Position numbers and translations under genes: made by a program. This document shows, in pieces, positions 11,537 through 23,400 of a DNA stretch of 64,000 nt (its first letter is position 1; the number at the start of each line of letters is the position of its first letter). The stretch covers positions 1,054,001-1,118,000 of the forward strand of contig JALQBC010000001.1 in the NCBI GenBank assembly GCA_023375675.1, written 5' to 3'. The DNA is from Cytospora piceicola (lineage: Eukaryota > Ascomycota > Sordariomycetes > Diaporthales > Cytosporaceae). The notes under the pieces were generated by a model. That model was not told the origin of the DNA and ran no database searches. It saw only the letters and a program-made list of their open reading frames with translations.

Positions 11537-14500
11537 TCAGTCCAACTCCCCAGAGATGTAACCAATCTGTTGTCTCTGCGGCATCCCCACCGCAGACAAG
11601 TTCGTCGCGAGTTGGTTCTGGCTCTCCACAAGCCTCTTCTGCTGCACGATCCTGTTCGTGATCCTGGAGTCGTGCTCCCTATCCAACCGGTCGACCTGCT
11701 CCCTCTCGTCTACCCTCACCGCGCTCATCTGCCGCGCGTGGTCCGCCCTCTCGCCGTTGGCGACCCTTTCATACTCCAGCAGCTGCAGCCGCTTCCTCCC
11801 CTCCGCCTCGAAGTCCGCCTCGGCCACGAGGCGCCTGCGCCCGACCTCGGCCTGCGTCAGCGACGCCTGGTGCTGCATCGCCGCGGCGCGCTCCGCGCGC
11901 TGCCTCCGGACAGCCTCGTTGAAGAGTTCTTCCTCGAGCTGCGCCCTCGCGCGGACGCCCTCGATCTCCGTGCTGCGCTGTTGGCGGGACCGCGCGTCTT
12001 CCAGCTGCGCGCGCTGCGTCAGTATCTGGTTTTGAATGTCTGCGACCTCTCTGGTGCGCGCCAGTGTGCGGGCGTGGTCCTCGGCCTCGAGCCGGATGCG
12101 TTCCAGTCGGGTCTTCCGCTCGCGCTCGGCCCGGACGATGTCATCTGGAAGTCCGGTGGCGCCCTCTGGCTGGGGGCCGTCGTTGGCGTAGTAGACGTCT
12201 TCACCCCGGTTGGCCTTGAGGAGAGTGTGGAGCTGTTCCGTAATGCCGCTTTGTGGAAGCACTCTTTTGACATACTGTGTCGGTGAGTATGTATATCCCC
12301 CATCTGTGAAGTGGTTGAATGGTCGGTTGATGTGCTTCCACAAGCCAACCTTGAGAAGTGCGCGAGTGGTCACGACAGGGTCCAAGGATCCCATTGCCAG
12401 GAGAAGGACTGATCGTCCATCAGATGGCAGACTAAGATCTGTGCCTTGCTTCATCAAGTATGCAATGGCCTTCTCCATGGCCTTCTCATTTGCCGCAGTC
12501 AAAGCTCCGCTATCTGCCGCATGGAGACAGAGTTCGCCAAGAGCCGTCCGCCCGCCGTGGAGAGGGCTTGGAAAGTCGACCTCATGTCCGAAATCCACCA
12601 GGACTTGCATGGCCGGGAGATTAAGCTCTCTTGCAGCGTTGTGCAGAGACCCGTCATTCTGAGATGGCTCGGCAGCGAGGACGTTCTTCATCATCATCGT
12701 GCCTATGTCTCCCCCGATTTGTGTGGTGAGAGTCAGTGGTGTGTTGCCTGTGAAATCAGCTATGTCGACCTCGGCGCCCGCGAAAACGAGCTCTTTGACT
12801 ATGTCGTGACGCCTTTCCTTGATGGCCAGCATCAGCGGGGTCGTCTTAGATATTCGTGTCTCGAAGTTGACTTTGGCCCCTCTTTCAATGAGCAGGCCGA
12901 TGATACCGCTGCTCACTTTCTTCTGTGGTTGCAGGAGGCACCATGTTAGGAGGCTGACTTGTTCTTGCTCTTCAATCTTGTCGAAGATCCGCGCACTGCC
13001 CATCTGATCGTGATAGTATCCGGCGTCAAGCAAAGTCTGGACGATTTTAATTGAACGAGGATACCGTGAGATGACTTTGAATATGATCGGTTCGCTTTCC
13101 GGATGAGGGAACATCGCGTCCAGTCGTGTCTCTCCGTCACGGTAGTCTGTAAACAGGCTAACGAGCTCCAGCGCTTGATCCTCTGGTACGTCCTGGTCGA
13201 AAACATAAGGGAAGGCCATCGAGACCGACTCCGAGTTGGGCCTTCGCTTTAACAACTGTCTTATAAGGTGAGTATTGGCACTCTTGGCAGCCTTGGTAAG
13301 TGCTTCGCCCTGGTTTAGATCAACATCTGTATCATATTGAACCAAAAGGTCCACAAGCTGAAGCGCGATATCGTCTTTATCGGTGCCGATGTGATCAATA
13401 GCCACGATCAAGACCTTCGCAAGACCATCGCCTTGTGCGCCCTTCTCCAGAAGACGTTGCGCCACTTGGAAGCCTGGCTCAGACAGCCAGCTTCCTGCGC
13501 CACTTGGTATGAAAGCTTGTGAGAAGGTCCACGCAATATCATGCTCGGGAACCTCGCCCTGCAGGAAGAAATCAAGAATAACGGGGCGCAGGTTCTGAGC
13601 GGAGTCGACCAGAGTCTTGCAACCATTCGCCAGCGGTGATGCTCCATGCGCCAGGAGCAGTTTGATCAGATCAGTACTTGGTTCCTCCTCGTTGACGGCC
13701 TTGTTCAAGGCAATGTGGACTTCCTCGCGCACAGGCAAGCCCGCGGTGAAAAGCCATTGTACAACCTGGTATCTCGGTGCGCCGCTTAATTTCGAGCTGG
13801 CTTTCAGTGCTCGAACCATTGTCTCGGTGGATGGCTTTTGTTGCTTGCCACCCACCGGAACGATGGCAAGCATAACCTCCAGAATTCCAAGGAAGGCACA
13901 TCTCGTGGCGTTATGGACCGCCTCGCCACTCTTGTAATCTGGACTGGCCCCATACTGAAGAAGAAGTCCGACGAGGTCGATAGCATTGTCGCCAAATCTA
14001 GCAGCCGAAACCAACTGCTCGTCCACAATTTCCCCGCCAACCCCCATGTCCAGCAGCAGCCGAAACACGTCGCCTCGTTGTTTCAGGTCTCTCACTTCTG
14101 TAGCAGCTTGGAAGCCACGCTCCAATGTTTCTCTCCTGATAGCAGTTCTACTAGAAAAGAGCATCTTCAGAACGTCCGACGAACCAGCTTTACAAGCTTC
14201 CACCACGGCCTGCCCATCCTGGTGCTCAGCGCTAGCCCCATGGCTCATCAGCATGGTTCCCAGCTTCACATCGCCGGTCCCAGCCGCAGCGAGCAGCGCG
14301 TCTGAGATGATCTGGCCGGATGCGCCGGCCCTCAGTAGCAACTTGCAAATTGATCTGCGAGCATCTTTGTTCTCAATCCTGGTGGCCACGGCAAACGCCT
14401 CGTTGACCCTTGCTGCCGGGTGCTGCTTCGCTCTCGTAAGAAGCAGCTCCACCACCGGGACATTCGCCCCCTTCACGGCCTGTCTCAAGGCTTCGCCATC

Positions 14501-17163
14501 GCTAGTGTCAGCCCTGGTGACGAGCGTGTTTATCAGCGCGACGTCGCCAGCTTCCTTTCTGACAGCGTGCACCAACGCCCTATTCGCTTCTGCTGCAGGG
14601 ACTCCGGCGTCCAAAAGCCTTTGGACATAAGCGAGTCGTACCACCTGATCGGGGACCTTGAACGTGTAAGGCATTGCTGCCGCCAACGATTGCGGGCTTG
14701 GCTTTGCTGCCATCAGTACATCAGTTATCGCTGGGTTCGCGCCAGCCACAGCGAAGCAGAGAGCAGCCGCTTTGTGTGCGTTGACGTCGACCCCCGCTGC
14801 CAGGAGAGTCTTCAGGACGACCGTTGTCTGTTCCTGAGGAGGACACTGTAAGATAGCCTGAACCTCAGTGCCAAGGAGACCGTTCAAAATCTCCTTTTGC
14901 TGCGTGCGCTTCAGGATGGACTCTAATTTGTCGGCCTTTTCCTTACTTGAGGGTATACTGGCTATGGCTTGGACTGCGACACCCATTGTTTCCGCCGTAA
15001 CTTTGCCCACTTGTAAAACAACCTCGAGCACCTGAGGGTTGTCATTTCGAACAGCTACACAGCTGGTCAGCGAGATTTCGTGGGACGAGCATTGCAAAAG
15101 ATGTTACCTAGAGCCACAGCATCCCCTTTGTCCATATTGATATCAGCGTTTCCCTGCCTCAGTAGGACGCCTAGCAGCTGGATATCTGTCGGTTGCTGTT
15201 GTATTACGTTCTTCATCACTTCGCTGACGGTATTCGTCGCTCCGTCTGCTCCAGCCTGAAGGAGCAAGCTTGCCATTAGTACTCGCTTGTCCTGGTCCTC
15301 GACAGCCATCGCTCTTGTCAATGCAACGGAGGCATTTATAGTGGTTGTAGGCCGCCTCATGAGGAGTGCCTGTAGGAGATCGGTGTCTTGCTGCTCAATG
15401 GCTGACAGTAGCGGCGCCCCGTCGTCAGCCATGTCAACATCATATTGGAGCAACATGTTGATGAGCCGGTTATCCCTTCTGGGCGGCGTCTCGTCGATCG
15501 CGTTTTGCAAGGCCGCATGGACACAAGGACCGGAAACACCCGCGTTGAGGAACGACTCCGTCATGACATATCTTTCCGCCGGTTTGAGCTTGTTGATGCT
15601 TGGGAATGCCGCGACGCGTGTCTCTAAGGTGGGTTTCGCAGAAAGAATGAAACTGACGATGGGAAGGTTCCCGGATTGAATGGCCCTCAGGAGTGCCAGA
15701 CCACCCTTGTGGTTGACGTCCGCGACAGCATGCCGGGTGCCTCTTTGAACCTCATGGGCTCCCTTGAGTTGTAGTTCTCCGGGAGGAAGGGATTTTGCTG
15801 TCAACAAAAGCTTGACGCACTCAAAGTCCCCGCTCTCCACCGCACTGATCAAGGCGTCATCTACGGGAGCACCTTTGGCGCCCTTGCGCAACAGGATACT
15901 CAAAAGCAACCGCCGGTCCTCCGGGTTGATGCGCTTCGGTATTTTCCCGATCAGATCAGCGGCAGTGACGGGACTCAGGTTTGTTTTATCACTCAGAAGC
16001 ATCTGAACCAAGCCTGTATTCCCCCTTTCAATTGCGTTCTTTATTACCAATGCACCCTTAAACTCAACGGAAGCACCGCTGCTGAGGAGGAGGCCGATCA
16101 TGTCGTAGAACTCGGTGTCGCAGGCTTTAACTAACGCCGCCGATATCACATCACCTTCCGCGCCAGCCAGGAGCAGTGCGTGGGTGAGCTTGAGTTTCTC
16201 CGGGGGCATCATTGCCGTGTGTGTGTGTACCCTCATGAAGGCCTGGTTTAGACACTGCTTATTCGGGGGCTTGCTGCCAGTGAGAATGGCCAAGGCAACA
16301 TCGACTCGACACTGTGAGATAGCCTCCTTGAGCGCGGCGCCATCATCGAAACTCCCATCCGCGACAGACCTACTCAGCCGCAATACTGTGCCCACGCACC
16401 CTTTCTTCGCGGCGTCGATCATGGCACCTGATATCCATTCTGGGGCTGGCCTGCCATCTGTACGTAGAATCAGACCGACCAGATCAGCCTGCCCACCATT
16501 AATGCACATCTGCCGAAACAGGAACGGTCCATCAGGTGTATGTGATAGGTTAGCCCCATACCGCAAGAGGGTCTCGGTGACCTTGAGGTTGCCTGTTCTT
16601 ATGGCCAGGGGTAATGCTGCGTCCAGGGTTTCTGGATCTGCGTGTGGAACGAGCACTGCGACCATATCCTCCTGCCCATTCTCCACGGCTTTCTGGAGAA
16701 TGCGGCTCTGTTCCCGTCCGAGATCGTCGAGACTTTTCCGCCTCAGATGGAACGGTGTCTTGGATTTGGTGTTGGCGCGATTGAGGTCACCCCCTGCCAC
16801 GCGCAGCTTGTACAGCAGTGCTTCTGCCACAACCGGTGTTCCCGCATTCGCCACGTGAGCATCAAGAGTGTCGAAGATCTCTTTGGAGGCGAAACTTTCC
16901 TTCCGAGTGAGGGTGAAGGGCCTCTTTTTCAGGGTTCCTCCGCCACTGTTGCCATTCTGGTCCTGAGTCTTTGCGAGTCGCCTTCGCCTCAGGAGATCAT
17001 CTGCCTTTTTCTCAGCGTCGGGGTCATTGGGATTTGTCGTCAGGAGTGAGGGTGTGGTCAATGGTCTGGAGAGGGGCGTCTTCTCATCACGGTCCTCGAT
17101 ATTGTATTCTTGAGCCAGTTGTTGCAGGCGCCATACACGCTCATCGCCGGTTGCATGTGCCAT
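11537..17163 (-). CDS. Giant ankyrin-like solenoid protein with C-terminal coiled coil
   Basis: Exons are 17163..15108 and 15054..11537 joined over a 53-nt intron, encoding 1857 residues from the ATG of MAHATGDERVW. The same frame stays open to an ATG at 17274, which would add 37 residues. The first ~140 residues are charged and low-complexity. Residues ~150-1400 form a degenerate ankyrin-like solenoid. A Gly-x-Ala-Leu/Val anchor (DGEAL, KGDAV, SGEAV and similar) recurs at about residues 275, 370, 487, 582, 680, 781, 872, 966, 1062, 1163 and 1268. Each period holds about three helix pairs with LLL-x-x-GA signatures. More canonical ankyrin units (TPLMLAIKERRHDIVKELV) lie at about 1423-1480. 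Residues ~1660-1830 are an Arg/Glu/Gln-rich coiled coil. No NACHT, kinase or membrane segment is seen. Ankyrin solenoids bind proteins, so a scaffold role is likely, but the function is unknown. It is divergent from the SNF2 gene. Confidence 0.85.
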
Positions 17164-19185
17164 GATGACAGAGGGTGACCAAGACGAGTTGTAATGTTGT
17201 GAGGTAGCAGCGCTCTCAAGAAGATCGACGGGACCTGTCTCGAGACAGACTACTAAAAAATCCGAATCTGCCACAACCTCTCTTCCCGACTTCTATGACC
17301 GAGGCAAGTTTGCCTTCCAGCCTGAGGATGCACCAGTGAAGGACGTCAAATCATGGAAGTCGGTCGCGCAGAGTTAGGCGCTCTCACGGCTGCTTGTCCC
17401 CGCAAGAGTAGCAATCACGCACACCCCTTGTGTAGCCTGAGGACTGGCACTGGCCGAAAATTGGAAATTGTCACTGTCACCATCCGATAAGTCTACTCGC
17501 CCTTTTCTTGCGTCTTGAATAGATCACTGATCTCGTGATTTCCCGACCGTCCGGCCGAGCGCCTCGACCGCGCTCGCTCACAGGGGGCCTTCTCGACGAC
17601 GCCACCGACGACAAGTCGGTGCACTTGATTCGAGGAGACTTGTTTGTCTGCAGATATGCCTTCCCACTGCTGTGGCTGTGGCTGTGAAGGAGGTAACCCA
17701 GCCCCCAAGGAGGTATCTTTACGTGCAGGGTACTAGGTAAGCAGCGAAGCTGTCCGAGCGGATTGGCGGGGTTCTTCTCTGCTTGCATCCGCTGTAGCCG
17801 ATGCCCGATGTCAGTATCAATTCACAATCGGTGTTGTTGAAGACTATGTTTCAAGTCCTACCGGATGGCACGGAAAGAGTCGAAAGAGTAATGACAAGGA
17901 AAAAGAGTGTCTTGGAAATCCTCGAGAAGGTGGGATTTTGAACTAGTTGATGAGAGACGCACGACTCGGACATTCCAAGGTTCCTGCTTTGTGCTACCGA
18001 CTGAAGTATTTCAATTTGACGACAGCAAATCCATGGATGCTCGTAAAGCACAGCCCCTGGCGATCAACGACGGCCATGTCAGATCGCTGGCATGCAGAAC
18101 ACCGCATGAAGGAGGCCATGCCAATAACTGCCGATTTCCCTAACCACAAACTTCCGGCATCAAGGCCTGCTACTCGGCACGCTTCCCCGGAGGATCAATG
18201 GCGCTCTTGGCGGCAGATCTGCTCCCCTTCTTCGGCAGAACAGGAAGACATCATCCACATTCCGTAAGTTCATCGAGCCACTTATGTTTTAAAAATCACC
18301 GGCTCCTGCTGTCCTGTCTCTTCATGGTCTTTTGCGAGCACTTTTTCGCATTACAGAATAGGGCGCGATAGTCAAATGTTTGAGATGGCATATATCTACA
18401 CATAAAGATGAGAATATACCAACTTCGGTGCAGTCGGGAAACTACCTAGGTCAGTATATAGTAGTATGGCTGCCCAGAGTTGAGTCTCGAATCTAGCCAG
18501 CTATACCATAGGAAAGTGTGAAGCTCATGGTATGGCCTCTGTATCGACTTTCCACCGATCGTTCTATTCTAGATATCATCAATCTGTCCCAGTTGCCCCC
18601 AGCGCCACACCAAACTAGAGGTTTACTATTTACAACTGCCCTGACCACCTGACCTCGCTCATCCCAGCGTATCCTCCATAATAAAATGAGGCGTTCTCAC
18701 AAGAGACGAAAGCAGGGAGCTCCTAGCAGTGGCAGAAGGTCTGTGTCGTTCCGGAGCTGAGCAAACAGCCACTTGGTTATGGAGGACCTGTACCTCGTCG
18801 GATGACCGGTAGTGGTCATCTTTAACTACGAGAAGATTTTAATGCGTGTGGTCCATACGGAATAGTGCCCTGTTCCTCTCCCTCATAGTTCGAGAGCTTG
18901 CTGAACGTAGTAATACAAACTCTCACCTAGCCTTCGACCAGCATTTTAAACAAAACACAATACCGACCTTGCTCGAGGCTACCCGGTCCATTGTAATCGA
19001 AGAAGGCTCTAGGCCCCTGGTTCTACATCTGGCGTAGCTGTTAGTAGTTGTACTCGGAGAAGTCGATTGCATACGGAGCTGATTTATCTCCCAACAGTGT
19101 GAGAAACAAGCGAAAGCTGGACAGCACATATTATTTCTGGAAGGAACCTTTCAGGACACTTGGTCGACCCTCTTACTCTACGTAC

Positions 19186-19205
19186 CTACCTACCTAGGTA
19201 GGTAG
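19186..19205. repeat. 20-bp perfect palindrome containing ACCTAGGT
   Basis: The sequence CTACCTACCTAGGTAGGTAG reads the same on both strands. It is the longest member found of the intergenic CCTAGG palindrome family. Confidence 0.9.
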
Positions 19206-19503
19206 CTTTCTCTACCATCGAGGCCTTCTGGGCCGAGTACTTAAGCACTCGGTATGACAGCCGCCTTCTCTACAAACCTACATCAACCGCTTCGGTTTCA
19301 CTACCCAGGTACTTTTACCTGCCTATATCCACGATCTGTGGACCTGGTCAAGGTCAAGCCAACACTTCTCAATCCTTATCATTCTTTTCAACGTCCCTTG
19401 TAGACAAACTGCAAGGAAAGGTTCGACTTCACCAGTTGACGACCTCCATGACGGAGGCTAGTGCACAACATATCTCTATCACTTCAAGGCATCCTTTCGT
19501 TGG

Positions 19504-19539
19504 AAAGCAACCGTTTCACCTAAAGCAACCGTTTCACCT
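19504..19539 (+). repeat. Perfect 18-bp tandem duplication
   Basis: Two identical copies of AAAGCAACCGTTTCACCT lie head to tail, about 880 bases upstream of the SNF2 gene start. Nothing further is known about them. Confidence 0.9.
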
Positions 19540-20414
19540 AATACGCTTCTTCTTAAGCACATAAGCTTACTGAGAAAACATCAATCAATTTCTTCTGAAG
19601 TTCCTTCCACTTTTGGAAGAAGTCGGTCTTTATTTCATCCTTCCTTGATTCAGATCGAAGGACTATCCAAGACCATCTTCTATTTTTCAACTTGACTCAT
19701 TCAAACCTTTCGCTTGCAGCTCTTTGGGATTGATCAATTGGAAACTCTCTCGGTGATCAAGCCTCCTGCATGCTTGATCCACGCGCGCTCTTCAAGAACT
19801 GTGTTGAAGGTCTCAAGCCTCAGCATCACTTTGGTAAGTCTTTCCCTTGGCCTCACACCTTCGTTTCAGCCATTGGGGCAAGAATGCTGAGAGCACCGTG
19901 GATTCTTTGCAGACAGTATCCTCTTCACTTTTCTCACTAAACTGTGCTTCCACCAAACACCTGGGCATCTCCGAACACCACCTAGCACCTACTCAACTAC
20001 AATCCAAAGCCGCAAGTACTTCTGTCGACTCGTCCAACTGCCGATAAGCCTCTCGCCATCCTAATTCTGCTCCAGACCCATCTCCCAATAATTAGTACCG
20101 TATCGAGTCTGACGGTAGCAGAGCACCTCACCATTCAGTACGTCGTGGACCGTCTTACCAACACTCCAATACTGAAAAGGGTACCTCTGGGGCTTTATGA
20201 CGACTTCCAGAGCTCCTTCCTGGAGACTGACCTCCCCCTTTTACATGAACTCCGCGATCGAATTCTTGCAAATCAAATCCTCACTTTGTTACTCGCCCCT
20301 TTCATTCATTCCTCTCGAGCGCACTACCTCGCCTTCCTTCCTTTTTCAACGACAGCACTATCAAGTCCGTAGGGCCCGAGCCCCTTAGACTTATCAGAGG
20401 TCTCTTACACATTC

Positions 20415-23400
20415 ATGGGAGATCAAACTCGTCCACAACCAAGCGCCATGTTGCCGCAGACCCACGACGAGGTGGATACCATGCAGGTGTCCGGAAATAT
20501 GAAGGAGCACAGCCCAGTGATCAAGCAGGAGAGTCAATCTCAGCCGGATACCGAGCACCCATTCCTTGATGATGCCGTGCGTTCCAAAGAGGGGGATGAA
20601 GTGCCTAGTATTCCCGGAGCTGTGAAGTCCAGCCACATGAACGAAGAGCCTCGCGACCACGAAGCTCACATGACCGGTATGGCTGCCGAGACCGACGAGC
20701 TGGGTATGGCATATCGTAGCCACGAAACTCAAATGCCCCCCGATATTGGCCTCAACCTGGAACAAGCCCCGGGACTTGAAGGCGAGCATGAAATTCCTGT
20801 GATCGCTGCACCAAATCCTGAGGACAAGAAGCCGCTTCCGAGGAAAGGGCACACGGGTAAGGAGTCCTCTGGTGAACTCTGCTGGAAACGAGATGCCATG
20901 ATGGATGCATATGAGCATTTGATTAACGAGGAGGCAGAGATCGAGAAGAGGACTGGGCTGCCCTCTGAAAAGCCCGGTGACAAGACTCGCCTGTCAGTCG
21001 TCAAGCAGGAGATTCAGCGGATCGACACAGCACTGGACCAAGATCAAGTTTCCGAGAACATCAACGCCGCAGAGGAATTGGAGGCCTTTCAAGATGCCAT
21101 GCCGGTCCCCGTAGAAGCCCTCCGGGTAAACTCCACCAAGAAGAGGGCGGCATCTGCGAGGAAGACAACGACTCCTGCTGCAAAGAAACGAAAGGACATA
21201 TCAGCAGACACTGGCGTGTCGACGAAGAAAAGGAAGCCCAACCCTGCCCCCAAGCCAGCACCCAAGCCAGCACCCAAGCCAGCACCCAAACTGGCACCCA
21301 AACCGGCATCCAAACCAGCCCTCAATTCAGCCCTCAAGCGGCAGTTGAAGGATGCCGATGCAATCGGCAACTATACATTCAATCAGCTCGCGGGAAAGGG
21401 CGCAACGGCCAGCGACACAGGAGATTTGAAGAAGAATAGTACATTTCTCAAGGACATCCCCAAGTCGAGGAGACCAGAGATGAAGAAGCTCCTAGCAGCC
21501 GCAGAGAGAATCGAAGCCAAGGACGCAGATACCAGGGCCCGGATTAAGCGCGACGTGCAGGGGGTCATCAGTATGACGAAACCATTCGGTAGATCGTGCA
21601 CTATGAAGCTGTTGCGAGGAGAGGAAGGCTCCGACAAAGACAGAGACATTGACGACTACGCGTGGGCAATCGAGGGGATGGCATCGGCGCTCCGACACCA
21701 CCAGATGGTGGCCGCTGGCTACCTATGTATCATAGAGCGGGCCAAGAAAGCAAGTGGAGGTCTTCTCTTCGACTACATGGGCTATGGCAAGACAGTTGAA
21801 TCTCTCGCGCTCGTTGTCGGGAATCCAGGCAACAAGGACAACCAGGCCTCGGGTGGTGCCACGACCTTGGTGGTGGTTCCGTCGGCCGCTGCGCAGCAAT
21901 GGCACGACGAGGTCAACGTTCATTGCCCAGACCTCGTCGCCTCGCTGTGGACCAATCCTACCAACATGAGATCCCTCCTTTCTTCCGATGTCCTTGTAAT
22001 CACTTATCCTCAAGTCAGGTCGGCTTATAAGAAGGCGGCAGGGATCCAGAAACGGAAGAAGAAGAACAAAGATGACTACGAGGAGCATTCCAAACCCATT
22101 CTCAATCACGCTCTATTCCAAACAAACTTCCACCGCATTGTCCTTGATGAGATGCATGAGATCAAGGGCTACCGAAATCTTACCTTCGACGCGGTCATGG
22201 CACTCAAGGCCGAGTGCAAATGGGGTTTGACCGGTACTCCCACGCCGAACGGAATCGAAGAAGTATTTCCCTATCTCAAGTTCATCGGACACCCAGATGT
22301 CAAAACGATGGAAAATTTCAAGAAGACTTACGTTGGCGGAAAGGGCCGTAACGCCATCAAGGAAGAAGTGAGGTACGAGAGGCTCCGCAAGTTGCTCTCA
22401 CCAGTCATGATCATGAGGACCCCCTCGCAATCATTCCTCGGAACGACGTTGTTGAAGCTTCCAAAGGCCCATGCGCTGCCTCCAATCGTGGTCAAGTTCT
22501 CGGAAGAAGAGAACATCATCTACCATTCTATCAAGGGGAACATCCGGGATCACATCATTGACAAAGCTGCTCGAAATGGAAAGAAAGTCGGCTGGACCGC
22601 GCTCAATGAGTCTCTTATAAGACTTCGACAATGCGTCACCAGCCCCCTGCTTCTTGAAAATCTAGCAAAGGAAGGGTTCTGGAGTGCGGAACGCGTGGCA
22701 TCAATGAGGAAGTATGCTCGTGAGGCTGGGTGCACGACCACCCTGTTCATTGATCAAATCGAGCGATGGGACCTGAGAAGCAATCTAAAACGTGCCTCTA
22801 CTACTCCTGGTCACCGGCTGCCGGAAAAGGCCGTCATAGACGCCATGGCTGTGCTGGACGCAGCCTTGTGTCCGGGCTACAGATGCCAAAGGACCATCCC
22901 GGATCTCATAGAACCACAGCAGGCGGAATGCGGTCATGTGTGGTGCAAGGCCTGTCTTGAAAAACAGAAAAAGCTTGAGATCTTGGACGGGAGGGAGATT
23001 CCCGAGTGCAGCCGATGCGGGAAGCCCATCGGTCAAGCCAAGCCATTCTCTTTTCCAGAGTCTGGTAAGAAAATGGCAGAGCCTATGGATCAACGTTCGA
23101 CTACACAGAAGCGTCCGGGGGAGGATCACAATGGAAATCTGCCGCGCGGCAGCAATCTCATGGATCTCCTGAACCAAGACCCGACGATGAAGATGCCGAG
23201 AAGTGGGAAGGTTGATGCTGTGATCCGCCAGGTTGTCGCCTGGAAGGACGAGGCGCCGGAGGACAAGATCATTAGTATGTATACCGGTGTTCGTCGGGTT
23301 TGGAAAGGAAGTCTTGGGCTAACTAACAAATCAGTCTTCATCCAGTGGGTCGACTTGAACGGAATCCTCGGTCGAATTCTCCAGGAGGAGGGTATCACAT

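Larger units (their letters stand above)
17164..20414. other. 3.2-kb divergent intergenic region between the ankyrin-like and SNF2 genes
   Basis: No gene can be supported. It contains ACCTAGGT at 18444-18451, a 20-bp perfect palindrome at 19186-19205, and an 18-bp tandem duplication at 19504-19539. The pyrimidine-rich part at about 19550-20400, with splice-donor-like sites (for example GGTAAGTC near 19832), looks like a long promoter and leader for the SNF2 gene. Several short ORFs have no family features. Confidence 0.5.

Noticed and set aside
17164..17274. 37-residue N-terminal extension of the ankyrin-like protein
   Set aside because: The frame is open with an ATG at 17274, but the extension has no match to the rest of the protein. 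The downstream ATG was preferred. Left undecided without transcript data.
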